From contig NZ_VTTM01000011.1 in assembly GCF_008364795.1 (NCBI RefSeq), positions 124,001 through 188,000 on the forward strand: 64,000 nt of DNA. The letters run 5' to 3'. The notes beneath the pieces are model-generated. The model worked only from the letters and a program-made list of their open reading frames with translations. It ran no database searches and had not been told where the DNA came from. The position numbers and the translations under genes are program-made. Each line of letters begins with the position of its first letter. Position 1 is the stretch's first letter. This DNA comes from Azospirillum oryzae. Lineage in GTDB: Bacteria > Pseudomonadota > Alphaproteobacteria > Azospirillales > Azospirillaceae. Below are positions 8,733 to 18,045 of the stretch, one piece after another.

Positions 8733-10316
8733 ATGCCTACGGACGTTGCGAACAACGCGATCGCCGCAGCGCGCGGCATCAGCATCGGCGGCGCTCTGGC
8801 GCGGGCGGCGCGGCGGCATGGCGGCCGCATCGCGCTCCGCTATGAAGGGCGGGAATGGAACTTCAGCGATCTGCACACCGCCGCGAAGCGGGTGGCAAGG
8901 CGGTTCACGGACATGGGCCTGAAGCGGGGGGATCGGGTGGCGGCCTTCGGGCGCAATTCCGACGCCTACGTCGTGGCGTGGCTTGGCTGCGCGGTCGGCG
9001 GCTTCATCCATGTGCCGGTCAACTACGCCCTGACGGGGGAGGAGCTTTCCTACATCCTGACCCAGTCCGGCGCGCGGATGGTGCTGCACGATGCCGATCT
9101 CGCCGGCCCTCTGGCCGATGCCGGGAAGACCGCGCGGCTGGAATGGACCGGCACGCTGGCCGCCGGAACCGGCGAGCTGGACGTGCTCGCCATCGCAAAG
9201 GATGCGGGCGCATCGGCGGACATCGACGTGGTGGTGGACGCCGACACGGTGGTTCAGCTTCTCTACACCTCCGGCACCACGGCAGCGCCGAAGGGCGCGA
9301 TGATGACCCACGGCAGCCTGCTGGCGGAGTATGAAAGCGCCATCCACGACTGCCGTTTCGCCGAAAGCGACCGGTCGCTGGCGGCGCTGCCGCTCTACCA
9401 TTCGGCGCAGATGCACGTCTTCCTGATGCCGCAGCTGATGGTCGGCGCAACCACGCTGCTGATCCAGGCCCCGGCGTTGAAACAATGTCTGGATCTGATC
9501 GAGGCGCACCGCATCACCTCCTTCTTCGCGCCGCCCACCGTCTGGGTCGGGCTGCTGCGCCATCCGGATTTCGACGCGCATGATCTGGGGTCGCTGGAAA
9601 AGCTCTATTACGGCGCCTCGATCATGCCGGTGCCGGTGCTGCAGGAGCTTCGCCGGCGCCTGCCCAACGCCCGCGCCTTCAACTGCTACGGCCAGAGCGA
9701 GATCGGTCCGCTCGCCACCGTCCTGGCGCCGGAGGAGCATGAGGATCGCCCCGCCTCCGCCGGCCGCCCGGTGCTGAATGTCGAGACGCGGGTGGTCGAT
9801 CTGGAAATGAACGATGTGCCGCCGGGCACCCATGGCGAGATCGTCCACCGCTCCCCCCAACTGATGGTCGGCTATTGGGACAAGGAGCGCGAGACGGAGG
9901 AGGCCTTCCAGGGCGGCTGGTTCCATTCCGGCGACGTCGGCTATCTCGACGAGGCCGGCTATCTCTACATCGTCGACCGCATCAAGGACGTCATCAACAC
10001 CGGCGGCGTGGTGGTGGCCAGCCGCGAGGTGGAGGAGGCGATCTACACCCATCCCGCCGTCGCCGAGGTCGCGGTGGTGGCGCTGCCCGACCCGAAATGG
10101 ATCGAGGCGGTGACCGCCTTCGTCGTGCTGCGCAGCGGCCAGAGCGTCGATACCGAGGGGCTGATCGCCCATTGCCGGGGCCATCTGGCACCCTTCAAGC
10201 TGCCCAAGCACGTGCATTTCGTCGACAGCCTGCCGCGCAACACCGCCGGCAAGCTGCTGAAACGCGAGCTTCGCCGTGCCTATGGCGAGACTGTGGGCAG
10301 TGAGACCGCCGCATGA
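8733..10316 (+). CDS. AMP-dependent acyl-CoA synthetase/ligase
   Basis: A 527-aa ANL-superfamily enzyme that activates a carboxylic acid with ATP to an acyl-adenylate and then the CoA thioester. It carries the A3 phosphate loop (LLYTSGTTAAPKGAMMTH), the A5 motif YGQSEIG, the A7 motif GWFHSGDVGYLDE followed by the hinge DRIKDVINTGG, and the A10 lysine in PRNTAGKLLKREL. ATG 8733 has a strong GGGAGG seven bases upstream. It overlaps the acyl-CoA dehydrogenase by 4 bp (ATGA), so the two act as a unit. Length and pairing resemble short or medium acyl-CoA ligases, including DmdB-like 3-methylmercaptopropionate-CoA ligases, but the substrate cannot be read from sequence. Confidence 0.92.
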   Translation: MPTDVANNAIAAARGISIGGALARAARRHGGRIALRYEGREWNFSDLHTAAKRVARRFTDMGLKRGDRVAAFGRNSDAYVVAWLGCAVGGFIHVPVNYALTGEELSYILTQSGARMVLHDADLAGPLADAGKTARLEWTGTLAAGTGELDVLAIAKDAGASADIDVVVDADTVVQLLYTSGTTAAPKGAMMTHGSLLAEYESAIHDCRFAESDRSLAALPLYHSAQMHVFLMPQLMVGATTLLIQAPALKQCLDLIEAHRITSFFAPPTVWVGLLRHPDFDAHDLGSLEKLYYGASIMPVPVLQELRRRLPNARAFNCYGQSEIGPLATVLAPEEHEDRPASAGRPVLNVETRVVDLEMNDVPPGTHGEIVHRSPQLMVGYWDKERETEEAFQGGWFHSGDVGYLDEAGYLYIVDRIKDVINTGGVVVASREVEEAIYTHPAVAEVAVVALPDPKWIEAVTAFVVLRSGQSVDTEGLIAHCRGHLAPFKLPKHVHFVDSLPRNTAGKLLKRELRRAYGETVGSETAA

Positions 10317-12085
10317 GCGCCTATGAGCCGCCGTTGCAATCCGTCCGCTTCCTCGTCAACGAGGTGCTGAAGGCTCCCGAGGCGCTTGCCGCAGCGGGTT
10401 GGGAGGACACGACGCCCGACCTGTTCGAAGCGGTGCTGGCCCAGGCCGGGCGGCTGGCGGTAGACGTATTGCTGCCGCTCGACCGTTCCGGCGATGAAGA
10501 GGGCGCGCGGGTGGAGGGCGACGGCGTGCGGATGCCCGCCGGCTTCGGTGAGGCGTGGCGGCACTGGCGCGAGGGCGGCTGGAACGGGCTGGCCGGCGAC
10601 CCGGCCTATGGCGGGCAGGGAATGCCGGCGCTGCTCGACACGCTGGTTACGGAGATGGTGTGCGCGGCGAACCTCGCCTTCAGCATCACCCCCGGCCTGA
10701 CCCAGGGCGCCATCCGCGCGCTCGCCGCCCATGGCGACGCGGCGGTGAAGGAGCGCTGCCTGCCGCCGATGCTGGCCGGCGACTGGACCGGCGCCATGGC
10801 GCTGACAGAACCGCAGGCCGGCACCGACCTAGGCTTGCTGCGCACGCGGGCGGAACCGGCGGGCGACGGCACCTACCGGCTGGCCGGGCAGAAGATGTTC
10901 ATCTCCTCGGCCGACCATGACCTGACCGGCAACCTGGTGCATCTGGTGCTGGCCCGTCTGCCGGATGCGCCGCCGGGTACCCGCGGCATCAGCCTGTTCG
11001 TCGTGCCGAAGCGCCTCCCCGACGGGACCCGCAACGGCTGGTCGGTGCTGTCGGTGGAACGCAAGATGGGCCTGCATGCCTCGCCCACCTGCGTGGTGTC
11101 CTACGAGGGGGCAGTCGGCTGGATGGTGGGAGAGCCGCACCGCGGCCTCGCTGCGATGTTCACGATGATGAATCACGAACGGCTGTTCGTCGGCATCCAG
11201 GGCATCGGGGTGGGAGAACGCGCGGCGCAGGCGGCCTTGGCCTATGCCCGTGATCGCGTGCAGGGCAGGGCGCCCGGTGGTGGCGGAACGGGTGGAGCGG
11301 GGGATCCGATCCTGCATCATCCCGACGTGCGGCGGATGGTGCTGACCGCCCGCCTGCTGACCGATGCCGGACGGGCGCTCGCCGGATGGGTGGCGCTGTG
11401 GCTTGACCGCGCCGCCAAGGATCCGTCGCTGGCGGAGGAGGCGGAAGATTGGGCGGCTCTGCTGACCCCGGTGGTGAAGGCCGCCGGCACCGATTTCGGC
11501 TTCGAGGCGGCGGTGCTGGCCCAGCAGGTGATGGGCGGCCACGGCTATATCCGCGACAATGGCGTCGAGCAGTTGGTCCGCGACGTGCGGGCGACGCAGA
11601 TCTATGAGGGCACCAACGGCGTCCAGGCGCTCGACCTCGTGCAGCGAAAGCTGGACCTGCATGGCGGCCGGCCGCTGACGCGGATGCTGGACGCGGTGGA
11701 GGATGCCGCGGCGACGCTGGCCGACGATCCGGCGACGGCCGAATTGGCGGAGCCGCTGCGGAGCGCTGCCGACCGGCTGCGCGGCCTCGCCTGCTGGCTG
11801 CGGCAGGAGGGGCGCGACCCGCGCGACGGGGCAGCCGGGGCGACCGACCTGCTGCGGCTGACGGCGCTGGTCGCCTATGGCTGGATGTGGGGGCTGACCG
11901 CCTCCGCCGCGGCCCGGCGGCCGGACGGTTACGACCCGGCATTCCTCGATGCGCGCATCGGGTTGGCGCGGCTCTTCATGACGCGCCTGCTGCCGGAGAC
12001 CGCCATGCTGGATGCGCGCATCCGCAGCGGCTATGCCGGGCTGGACGCGGGGCTGTCCGACCGGCTGGAGGGCGTCGAGGGATAG
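10313..12085 (+). CDS. Acyl-CoA dehydrogenase, long form with C-terminal extension (DmdC/FadE-like)
   Basis: A 590-aa FAD flavoprotein oxidising acyl-CoA to the 2,3-enoyl-CoA. The middle domain has AMALTEPQAGTDLG and the FAD/ETF region VMGGHGYIRDNGVEQLVRD, followed by the active-site stretch ATQIYEGTNGVQALDLV. The length exceeds the roughly 380 aa of ordinary members. It matches the 'long' subfamily with an extra C-terminal helical domain, which includes DmdC of the methylmercaptopropionate pathway and related FadE-like enzymes. It is translationally coupled to the upstream acyl-CoA ligase and probably uses its product. An ETF/ETF-QO encoded elsewhere would take the electrons. Confidence 0.92.
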   Translation: MSAYEPPLQSVRFLVNEVLKAPEALAAAGWEDTTPDLFEAVLAQAGRLAVDVLLPLDRSGDEEGARVEGDGVRMPAGFGEAWRHWREGGWNGLAGDPAYGGQGMPALLDTLVTEMVCAANLAFSITPGLTQGAIRALAAHGDAAVKERCLPPMLAGDWTGAMALTEPQAGTDLGLLRTRAEPAGDGTYRLAGQKMFISSADHDLTGNLVHLVLARLPDAPPGTRGISLFVVPKRLPDGTRNGWSVLSVERKMGLHASPTCVVSYEGAVGWMVGEPHRGLAAMFTMMNHERLFVGIQGIGVGERAAQAALAYARDRVQGRAPGGGGTGGAGDPILHHPDVRRMVLTARLLTDAGRALAGWVALWLDRAAKDPSLAEEAEDWAALLTPVVKAAGTDFGFEAAVLAQQVMGGHGYIRDNGVEQLVRDVRATQIYEGTNGVQALDLVQRKLDLHGGRPLTRMLDAVEDAAATLADDPATAELAEPLRSAADRLRGLACWLRQEGRDPRDGAAGATDLLRLTALVAYGWMWGLTASAAARRPDGYDPAFLDARIGLARLFMTRLLPETAMLDARIRSGYAGLDAGLSDRLEGVEG

Positions 12086-12092
12086 CGACCCC

Positions 12093-12554
12093 TCAGGCCG
12101 CCGCGACGATCAGTACGGCCGCGATCAGCGCCACCGCGTCTTCCAGCAGGGCGGCGGGGCGGTCGCGGCCGAAGGCGGCGGCCAGCCGCATGCGCGCGGC
12201 GTAACCGACGAGCGTGCCTGTGACGGCGCCGATGCCGCCGGCTACCAGACCGCCGATCCAGAAACCGACGTTCGCCCCGATGGCGGCCCCGGCGATGGCG
12301 CCGCCGGCGACGCGGCTGGCAAAGGGGAAGGGCTGTTTGCGGCTGGGGGTGGTCGGCAGCTTGTCGACGATCAGTTCCACCACGGCCATCGCGGTGAAGA
12401 CCCAGGGCGACACCGTATGCCCGAGAAAGAACAGCCAGCTTCCCGACACATCGAGCCAGCCGCCATAGGCGGCCCAGCTGACCGCGGCAGGGCCAAACAG
12501 CGTGCGCGAGCCGGAGACGGCGCCAATCAAAAAGGCGAGGATCAGGGCAAGCAT
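12093..12554 (-). CDS. DUF4126 family small membrane protein
   Basis: Hydrophobic protein of about 153 aa with four or five membrane segments and glycine zippers (GGAIAGAAIGANVGFWIGG). The N-terminal GAVSGSRTLFGPAAVSW and the LPTTPSRKQPFPFASR loop are typical of DUF4126. Function is unknown. I place the start at ATG 12554; an in-frame TTG at 12572 would add six residues. It converges on the acyl-CoA dehydrogenase gene with only 7 bp between stops. The aldehyde dehydrogenase gene ends 29 bp upstream on the same strand. Confidence 0.75.
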   Translation of the reverse strand: MLALILAFLIGAVSGSRTLFGPAAVSWAAYGGWLDVSGSWLFFLGHTVSPWVFTAMAVVELIVDKLPTTPSRKQPFPFASRVAGGAIAGAAIGANVGFWIGGLVAGGIGAVTGTLVGYAARMRLAAAFGRDRPAALLEDAVALIAAVLIVAAA

Positions 12555-12583
12555 ACTGTCATCCACCGTCAATTACAGAATCG

Positions 12584-14056
12584 TCAATTACGGGACCGTC
12601 CACGCACCGCCCGCAACATCCGCCGGAGCGCCCCGGTTCTGGTACCGGGGCCGCCATGGAACAGGCGCAGGGCCGCCAGCATCAGCGCGTCGTCGCTTTC
12701 GCGCGGAGCGTCGAAATGCGGGCGCAACCGCCCCCTGCGCACCGAGACGGTCTTCACCTGCGTCATCTCCAGAAGTCCTTCGGCACCACGGGTGACGCCC
12801 CAGCCGCTGGCATGCCGTCCGCCGAAGGGCAGGCGCGGGTCGGCAGTCGGCACGATCAGGTCGTTGATCGTCACCGTCCCGGCATCGATCCGTCCCGCCA
12901 GTTCCCGCGCCTGCGCCACCGGCCCGAAGACCGACGCCCCCAGCGCATAGGGGCTCTGGGCCGCCGCCTCCAGTGCCTCCTCCATGTCATGCACCGGCAC
13001 CAGCGACAGGACAGGGGCGAAGATCTCCTCGCGCAGCAACGCCATCCCTGGCCGCGCGTCGGCGAGGATCAGCGGCGTCATGGCGGGGTCCTCATCCTCC
13101 GGCACATTCCCCAGCGCACGCGCCCCCTCCGCCACCGCATCCCGCGCCAGGGTGGCAACCCGCCGTCTGGTCGGCAGGGGCACCGGCACCTGCGGGATCG
13201 CGGCGGCCTGACGGACGAGGGCATCCTCCAGCCCTGCGGCCATCCCGCGCGGCACGAAGACCCGCCGTGGCGCGATGCAGGTGGCGGAGCCGTTGAGCCG
13301 CAGGCCGAAGGCCAGCGCCCGGGCGACCTGCTCCACCTCCGCGCCCGGCAGAACGAAGACGGCATCGTTGCCCGACAGCTCCATCGTCGAGGGCACCAGA
13401 TGGCGGGCGAGTTGTTCCGCCACCGCCCGGCCGGTGTCGGCAGATCCGGTCAGCACCAGCTTGTCGATGCCGGCCGCGATAGCTTCTGCGACTGCCCCAG
13501 CGGACTCGTCCAGCACCCGGAACAGTCCCGGCGGCAGGCCGGCCTCCTCCAGCCATTCCCCCAGCAGGACCATCGGCGCGCCGCATCCCGGCGCCGGCTT
13601 GACCAGCACCCTGTTGCCGGCCGCCAGCGCCTGGACCGCCTGCACGCCCGGCAGCAGCAGCGGGTAGTTGGACGGCCCGACGATCAGGACCGCGCCGACT
13701 GGCTCCCGCCGCACCTCCGCCTCCACCCCGAACAGCCAGAGCGGGCGCCCGCGCCGGCCCAGCCGCCTTGGCGCCAACAGGCCGGCCGCCTCGCGTTCCA
13801 GAAACCGGCAGGCCTCAGCCAGCGGCAGGATTTCGGCGCTCACGCTTTCCGCGACACGTCGGCCCGGTCGTGTTTCCAGTGATCGCACGAGCCTTTCGGC
13901 ATTAACCGCGATGCGGTGGCGAAGTCCGCGAATAACCGAAAGTCGTAGTGAAACACCTTGGGCGTTCCACGCCGTATAATCGGCGGATTGCCGATACCTT
14001 TCATTTCTTACCGAAAGGGTTACGACATCAGGAGAAGGGCTGTTGTTGCGATCCAT
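12584..14056 (-). CDS. Aldehyde dehydrogenase, probably carotenoid-aldehyde oxidising (AldH-like)
   Basis: A 490-aa NAD(P)-dependent aldehyde dehydrogenase. Seen: the cofactor fold with IVGPSNYPLLLPGVQAVQAL, the catalytic Glu in TMELSGNDA, the nucleophilic Cys in GSATCIAPRRVF, and the C-terminal PFGGRHASGWG. It is transcribed divergently from the two carotenoid desaturase-like genes with only about 21 bp between start codons. AldH-type enzymes oxidise the terminal aldehyde of diapocarotenoids to an acid before glycosylation and acylation (established for staphyloxanthin-type pathways), which fits the neighbours. The role here is inferred from context. The open frame continues upstream on this strand across the divergent gene; that extension looks like reading-frame shadow. 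ATG 14056 is the first plausible start and has only a weak ribosome site. Confidence 0.85.
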   Translation of the reverse strand: MDRNNSPSPDVVTLSVRNERYRQSADYTAWNAQGVSLRLSVIRGLRHRIAVNAERLVRSLETRPGRRVAESVSAEILPLAEACRFLEREAAGLLAPRRLGRRGRPLWLFGVEAEVRREPVGAVLIVGPSNYPLLLPGVQAVQALAAGNRVLVKPAPGCGAPMVLLGEWLEEAGLPPGLFRVLDESAGAVAEAIAAGIDKLVLTGSADTGRAVAEQLARHLVPSTMELSGNDAVFVLPGAEVEQVARALAFGLRLNGSATCIAPRRVFVPRGMAAGLEDALVRQAAAIPQVPVPLPTRRRVATLARDAVAEGARALGNVPEDEDPAMTPLILADARPGMALLREEIFAPVLSLVPVHDMEEALEAAAQSPYALGASVFGPVAQARELAGRIDAGTVTINDLIVPTADPRLPFGGRHASGWGVTRGAEGLLEMTQVKTVSVRRGRLRPHFDAPRESDDALMLAALRLFHGGPGTRTGALRRMLRAVRGRSRN

Positions 14057-14077
14057 TTTCGACCCGGCTTCGTAACC

Positions 14078-15673
14078 ATGACGACAGAGTTCGGCAGCGC
14101 AGGAGCGTTTGGCAAGCGGATGGAACGACAAGTCGTGATCATCGGCGCGGGACCGGGCGGATTGGCATCCGCGATGCTCCTGGCGCTTACGGGTGCGAAG
14201 GTGACGGTGCTGGAACGGCAGGACCGTATCGGCGGCCGGTCGGCCGGCTTCTCGATGGACGGATACCGCTTCGACACCGGACCAACCTTCTTCCTCTATC
14301 CCCGCATTCTGGAGGAGATCTTCGAGGCCTGCGGACGGCGCCTGTCGGACGAGGTCGACCTGATCCGCCTCGACCCGCTCTACCGTCTGGTGTTCGAAGG
14401 CGGCGGCGAGTTGCGCGTCCAGGCCCAGATGACGGCGCTGATGACGGAAATCGCCAAGCTCAGCCCGCGCGACGCCGAGGGTCTGCCGCGCTTCCTTGCC
14501 GACAACCGGGCGAAGATGGAACGCTTCCGCCCGGTTCTGGAATCCGACTTCTCCAGCCCCTGGGCCCTGGCCTCGCTGCCGATGCTGAAGGCGTTGGGCA
14601 GGCTGTCTCCGCACCGGTCGGTGGACCGCGACCTGTCCCGGTATTTCCAGGACCCGCGCATCCGCCTCGCCTTCTCGTTCCAGAGCAAATATCTGGGCAT
14701 GTCGCCCTTCCGCTGCCCCAGCCTGTTCACCATCCTGTCCTTCCTGGAGCATGAACACGGCGTCTTCCACCCCCGTGGCGGGACGGAGGCGGTGATGGAG
14801 GCGATGCGCCGCGTGGCGGAAAGCCTGGGCGTCACCGTGCGGCTGAACGAGACGGTGCGCCACATCAGGTTCCAGGGCCGCCGCGCCGTCGGCGTGCGGA
14901 CGGAGGCCGGCGATTATCCGTCCGACGCGCTGGTCATCAATGCCGACTTCGCGCGGGCGATGACGACGCTGGTGCCCGACGACCTGCGCCGGCGCTGGAG
15001 CGACGCCCGCCTCGCCACCAAGAAATTCTCCTGCTCCACCTTCATGCTTTATCTGGGCATCGAGGGCAGGGTGGACGGGCTGGACCACCACACCGTCTAT
15101 CTGGCGGAGGATTACGCCCGCAACCTCGCGGAGATCGAGGAGTGCCGGGAACTGCCGCGCCGCCCGTCGATTTACGTCCAGAACGCCTGCGTCACCGATC
15201 CGGAGATGGCGCCGCCCGGCGGCAGCACCCTCTACATCCTGGTGCCGGTCGGGCACCAGCGCGGCCACATCGACTGGAAGGCGGAGGCGCCGCATTACCG
15301 CCGGCTCGTGCTGGACCGGCTGGCCGGCTTCGGGCTCGGCGATCTGGAGCGTCGCATCCGGGTGGAACGGGTGGTGACGCCGGCCGACTGGGAAAGCCGG
15401 TTCGCCATCCATCGCGGCGCCACCTTCAATCTGGCGCACAGCCTGGACCAGATGCTCCACCGCCGTCCGCGCAACCGGTTCGAGGATTTGGACGGCGTCT
15501 ATCTGGTGGGCGGCGGCACCCATCCCGGCAGCGGATTGCCGGTCATCTTCGAAGGCGCACGCATCACGGCACGGCTGCTGGCTCAGGAACTGGGCCTGCC
15601 GACGCCCTGGCGCACGAAGACCATGGGTTTGTCCGGCATGCTGCGGCAGGCCGTTGCAGGGGGGATGGCATGA
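14078..15673 (+). CDS. Phytoene/diapophytoene desaturase-family FAD oxidoreductase (CrtN/CrtP-like), first copy
   Basis: A 531-aa flavoprotein of the CrtI/CrtN family. It has an N-terminal Rossmann FAD motif (IIGAGPGGLASA), the following GGRSAGFSMDGYRFDTGPT, and the C-terminal family signature around YLVGGGTHPGSGLPVIFEGA. These enzymes desaturate or oxidise linear isoprenoids at the membrane surface; in C30 pathways, paralogues do desaturation (CrtN) and terminal methyl oxidation (CrtP). Start options are ATG 14078 and ATG 14120 (MERQVV, closer to the usual N-terminus); neither has a good Shine-Dalgarno. It overlaps the next desaturase-like gene by ATGA. The exact carotenoid step is not assignable by eye. 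Confidence 0.87.
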   Translation: MTTEFGSAGAFGKRMERQVVIIGAGPGGLASAMLLALTGAKVTVLERQDRIGGRSAGFSMDGYRFDTGPTFFLYPRILEEIFEACGRRLSDEVDLIRLDPLYRLVFEGGGELRVQAQMTALMTEIAKLSPRDAEGLPRFLADNRAKMERFRPVLESDFSSPWALASLPMLKALGRLSPHRSVDRDLSRYFQDPRIRLAFSFQSKYLGMSPFRCPSLFTILSFLEHEHGVFHPRGGTEAVMEAMRRVAESLGVTVRLNETVRHIRFQGRRAVGVRTEAGDYPSDALVINADFARAMTTLVPDDLRRRWSDARLATKKFSCSTFMLYLGIEGRVDGLDHHTVYLAEDYARNLAEIEECRELPRRPSIYVQNACVTDPEMAPPGGSTLYILVPVGHQRGHIDWKAEAPHYRRLVLDRLAGFGLGDLERRIRVERVVTPADWESRFAIHRGATFNLAHSLDQMLHRRPRNRFEDLDGVYLVGGGTHPGSGLPVIFEGARITARLLAQELGLPTPWRTKTMGLSGMLRQAVAGGMA

Positions 15674-17199
15674 CGGATCGGATCGCGGTGATCGGCGGGG
15701 GCCTGGGCGGGCTGGCGGCGGCGGTCGTGCTGGCGGCGCGCGGGCACAAGGTGACCCTGCTGGAAAGGAATGCCTGGGTCGGCGGCAAGGCGGCGGTGCT
15801 GGAGGACAGCGGCTTCCGCTTCGACATGGGGCCGACCATCCTGACGGTGCCGCGCGTCCTGCGCCGCATCCTGGACGAGGCCGGCTGCGACCTCGACCGC
15901 GAGTTGGAGATGGTGCGGCTGGAGCCGCAATGGCGCTGCTTCTTCGACGACGGCACGGTGCTGGACCTGTCGGAGAATGTCGGGACCATGGCGGCCGAAC
16001 TGGACCGGCTGGCCCCCGGACGCGGGGCGGGGGAGGGCTATCGCCGCTTCCAGGCGATGTCGGAACGGCTGCACGGCATCTCCGAACGCTTCTTCTTCTG
16101 GAAGTCGGTGGAGGATTTGGGCGATACGCTGAACTTCCGCAACAGCTTCAACGCCAGCACCCTGTCCGACGTGCTGGCCCTGCGGATGGGCAGCACGGTG
16201 GCGGGCACCATCCGCAACCATGTGCCGGATGCGCGGGCGGCGCAGATGCTGGACCATTTCACCCAGTATGTCGGCTCCTCCCCCTACGGCTCGCCGGCGG
16301 TACTGTGCGCCATCGCCCATATGCAGACCAATGATGGCGTCTGGTATCCGATGGGCGGCACCCGTGCCGTGCCGGCGGCGCTGGAGCGGGTGGCGCGGCG
16401 GCTGGGCGTCGACATCCGCACCGACACCGGCGTCCGCCGCCTGCAGGTGGAGCGCGGGCGCGTGGTGGCGGTCGAGACCGACGGGGGCGATCGCATCCCG
16501 GTCTCCGCCGCGGTGTCGAACATGGATTCCGTCCGGACCTACCGGGAGCTGGTCGGGGGTCAGCCGGCCAAACGGTTCGCCAGACGACGCAGCTACGAGC
16601 CGGCCTGTTCCGGCGTGGTGTTCTATCTGGGGCTGGACCGCGCCTACGATCACCTGCTGCACCACGACTTCGTCTTCTCCCGCGATCCGGAGGAGGAATT
16701 CGACTGGATCTATCGTCAGGGGGAACCGGCGCCCGACCCGACCTGCTACATCGCCGCCCCGGCCCGCACCGAGCCGGGCGTCGCGCCAAAGGGCGGCGAG
16801 GCGCTGTATGTGCTGGTCCACACCCCCTATCTGCGCGAGCGCCATGATTGGAGCCGCATGCTGCCGGCCTATCGCCGCGTGGTGTTCGACAAGCTGAAGC
16901 GCACCGCCGGCATGCCCGATCTGGAGGACCGCATCCGGGTCGAACATGTGCTGACGCCCCAGGACATCCACGACCGCTACAATGTGCTGAACGGTGCCAT
17001 CTACGGCTTGGCGAGCCACGGCCGCTTCATGGGCGCCTTCAAACCCGGCAACCGTTCGCGCGATGTGGAGGGGCTGTATCTGGCCGGCGGGGCCGCCCAT
17101 CCGGGGCCGGGCATGCCGATGGTGCTGATGTCGGGCTGGATCGCCGCCGACAGCCTGGACCACGACCTGCGCGGCAGCGCCATTCGCGCCGTGGCCTGA
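15670..17199 (+). CDS. Phytoene/diapophytoene desaturase-family FAD oxidoreductase, second copy
   Basis: A 509-aa paralogue of the preceding gene, with VIGGGLGGLAAAVVLA and GGKAAVLEDSGFRFDMGPT at the N-terminus and YLAGGAAHPGPGMPMVLMSG at the C-terminus. The two copies are clearly diverged (for example GGRSAGFS against GGKAAVLE after the dinucleotide fold), so they probably catalyse different steps, such as desaturation versus terminal oxidation. ATG 15670 overlaps the upstream stop. An 18-bp gap separates it from the acyltransferase gene. No carotenoid or squalene synthase is adjacent, so its substrate must come from enzymes encoded elsewhere. Confidence 0.88.
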   Translation: MTDRIAVIGGGLGGLAAAVVLAARGHKVTLLERNAWVGGKAAVLEDSGFRFDMGPTILTVPRVLRRILDEAGCDLDRELEMVRLEPQWRCFFDDGTVLDLSENVGTMAAELDRLAPGRGAGEGYRRFQAMSERLHGISERFFFWKSVEDLGDTLNFRNSFNASTLSDVLALRMGSTVAGTIRNHVPDARAAQMLDHFTQYVGSSPYGSPAVLCAIAHMQTNDGVWYPMGGTRAVPAALERVARRLGVDIRTDTGVRRLQVERGRVVAVETDGGDRIPVSAAVSNMDSVRTYRELVGGQPAKRFARRRSYEPACSGVVFYLGLDRAYDHLLHHDFVFSRDPEEEFDWIYRQGEPAPDPTCYIAAPARTEPGVAPKGGEALYVLVHTPYLRERHDWSRMLPAYRRVVFDKLKRTAGMPDLEDRIRVEHVLTPQDIHDRYNVLNGAIYGLASHGRFMGAFKPGNRSRDVEGLYLAGGAAHPGPGMPMVLMSGWIAADSLDHDLRGSAIRAVA

Positions 17200-17217
17200 C
17201 GGAAGGCGACGGGAGGT

Positions 17218-18045
17218 ATGACGGAAAGGATGCCCGACGATCCGGTTGCGTTACGGTCGCGGCTGCTCTGCTGGTTCTTCGGCGGAGTGATGGCCCGGCG
17301 TTTGCGGCGCGGCTTCCATGCCGTGCGGCTGGCGCGGCCGGGTTGGCCGGTGCTGCCGTCGGGACGGCCGGTCATCGTCTATCTGAACCACCCGTCCTGG
17401 TGGGATCCCGCCCTGCTGATCGTGATGGGGACCACCCGGTTCCGCGGCCGGCCCGGCTTTGGGCCGATCGATGGGGAAATGTTGCGCCGCTATCGCTTCA
17501 TGCGCCGGATCGGGCTGTTCGGGTTGGAACCCGGCCGCGCCGGATCCGTCACCTTCCTGCGCAATGCCGAGCATATCCTGGCCGATCCGCGCGCGATGCT
17601 GTGGATCACCGCCGAGGGCGCATTCACCGATCCACGCCGCCGCCCGGTGACCCTGCGGCCGGGAATCGCCCATCTGGTCCGCCGTGCGCCCTCGGCCCTG
17701 GTGGTGCCCCTGGCCGTCGAATACCCGTTCTGGGACGAATGCACGCCGGAGGCTCTGCTCCGTTTCGGCGAGCCGATGGATGCCGCCTCCTTCGCCGAAC
17801 TGCCGGTGCCGGAGATCGCGGCGGATCTGGAAGGGCGGCTGGAGATGGTGATGGACCAGTTGGCGCTCGACGCGCAAAGCCGCGACCCGGCGCGTTTCCT
17901 GACGCTGATGGAGGGAACGGTGGGGGTCGGCGGCGTTTACGACCTGTGGCGCCGGGCGCGGGCCTGGGCCGGCGGACGGGCATTTTCCGCGGCACACAAC
18001 GATGGGCAGGGGCGGATTCAGCGGCGGGAGGTGAAACGGCCATGA
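17218..18045 (+). CDS. PlsC-type 1-acyltransferase (candidate carotenoid acyltransferase, CrtO-like)
   Basis: A 275-aa acyltransferase with the HX4D motif as NHPSWWDPALL near residue 58, and the second acyl-acceptor block ITAEGAFTDPRRRP near residue 132, where an EG replaces the usual FPEGTRS. Ordinary PlsC enzymes acylate lysophosphatidate. Embedded between carotenoid desaturase and glycosyltransferase genes, a role in acylating a glycosylated carotenoid (as CrtO does in staphyloxanthin synthesis) is more likely; this is inference. ATG 17218 follows GGGAGGT by two bases. The gene ends in an ATGA overlap with the glycosyltransferase. Confidence 0.85.
   Translation: MTERMPDDPVALRSRLLCWFFGGVMARRLRRGFHAVRLARPGWPVLPSGRPVIVYLNHPSWWDPALLIVMGTTRFRGRPGFGPIDGEMLRRYRFMRRIGLFGLEPGRAGSVTFLRNAEHILADPRAMLWITAEGAFTDPRRRPVTLRPGIAHLVRRAPSALVVPLAVEYPFWDECTPEALLRFGEPMDAASFAELPVPEIAADLEGRLEMVMDQLALDAQSRDPARFLTLMEGTVGVGGVYDLWRRARAWAGGRAFSAAHNDGQGRIQRREVKRP

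Noticed and set aside
14057..15523. Open minus-strand frame continuing upstream of the aldehyde dehydrogenase, giving a 979-codon frame
   Set aside because: It lies antisense to the first desaturase-like gene, whose FAD and C-terminal motifs are clear; the extension has repetitive Arg/Gly/His-rich composition typical of GC-rich shadow frames.
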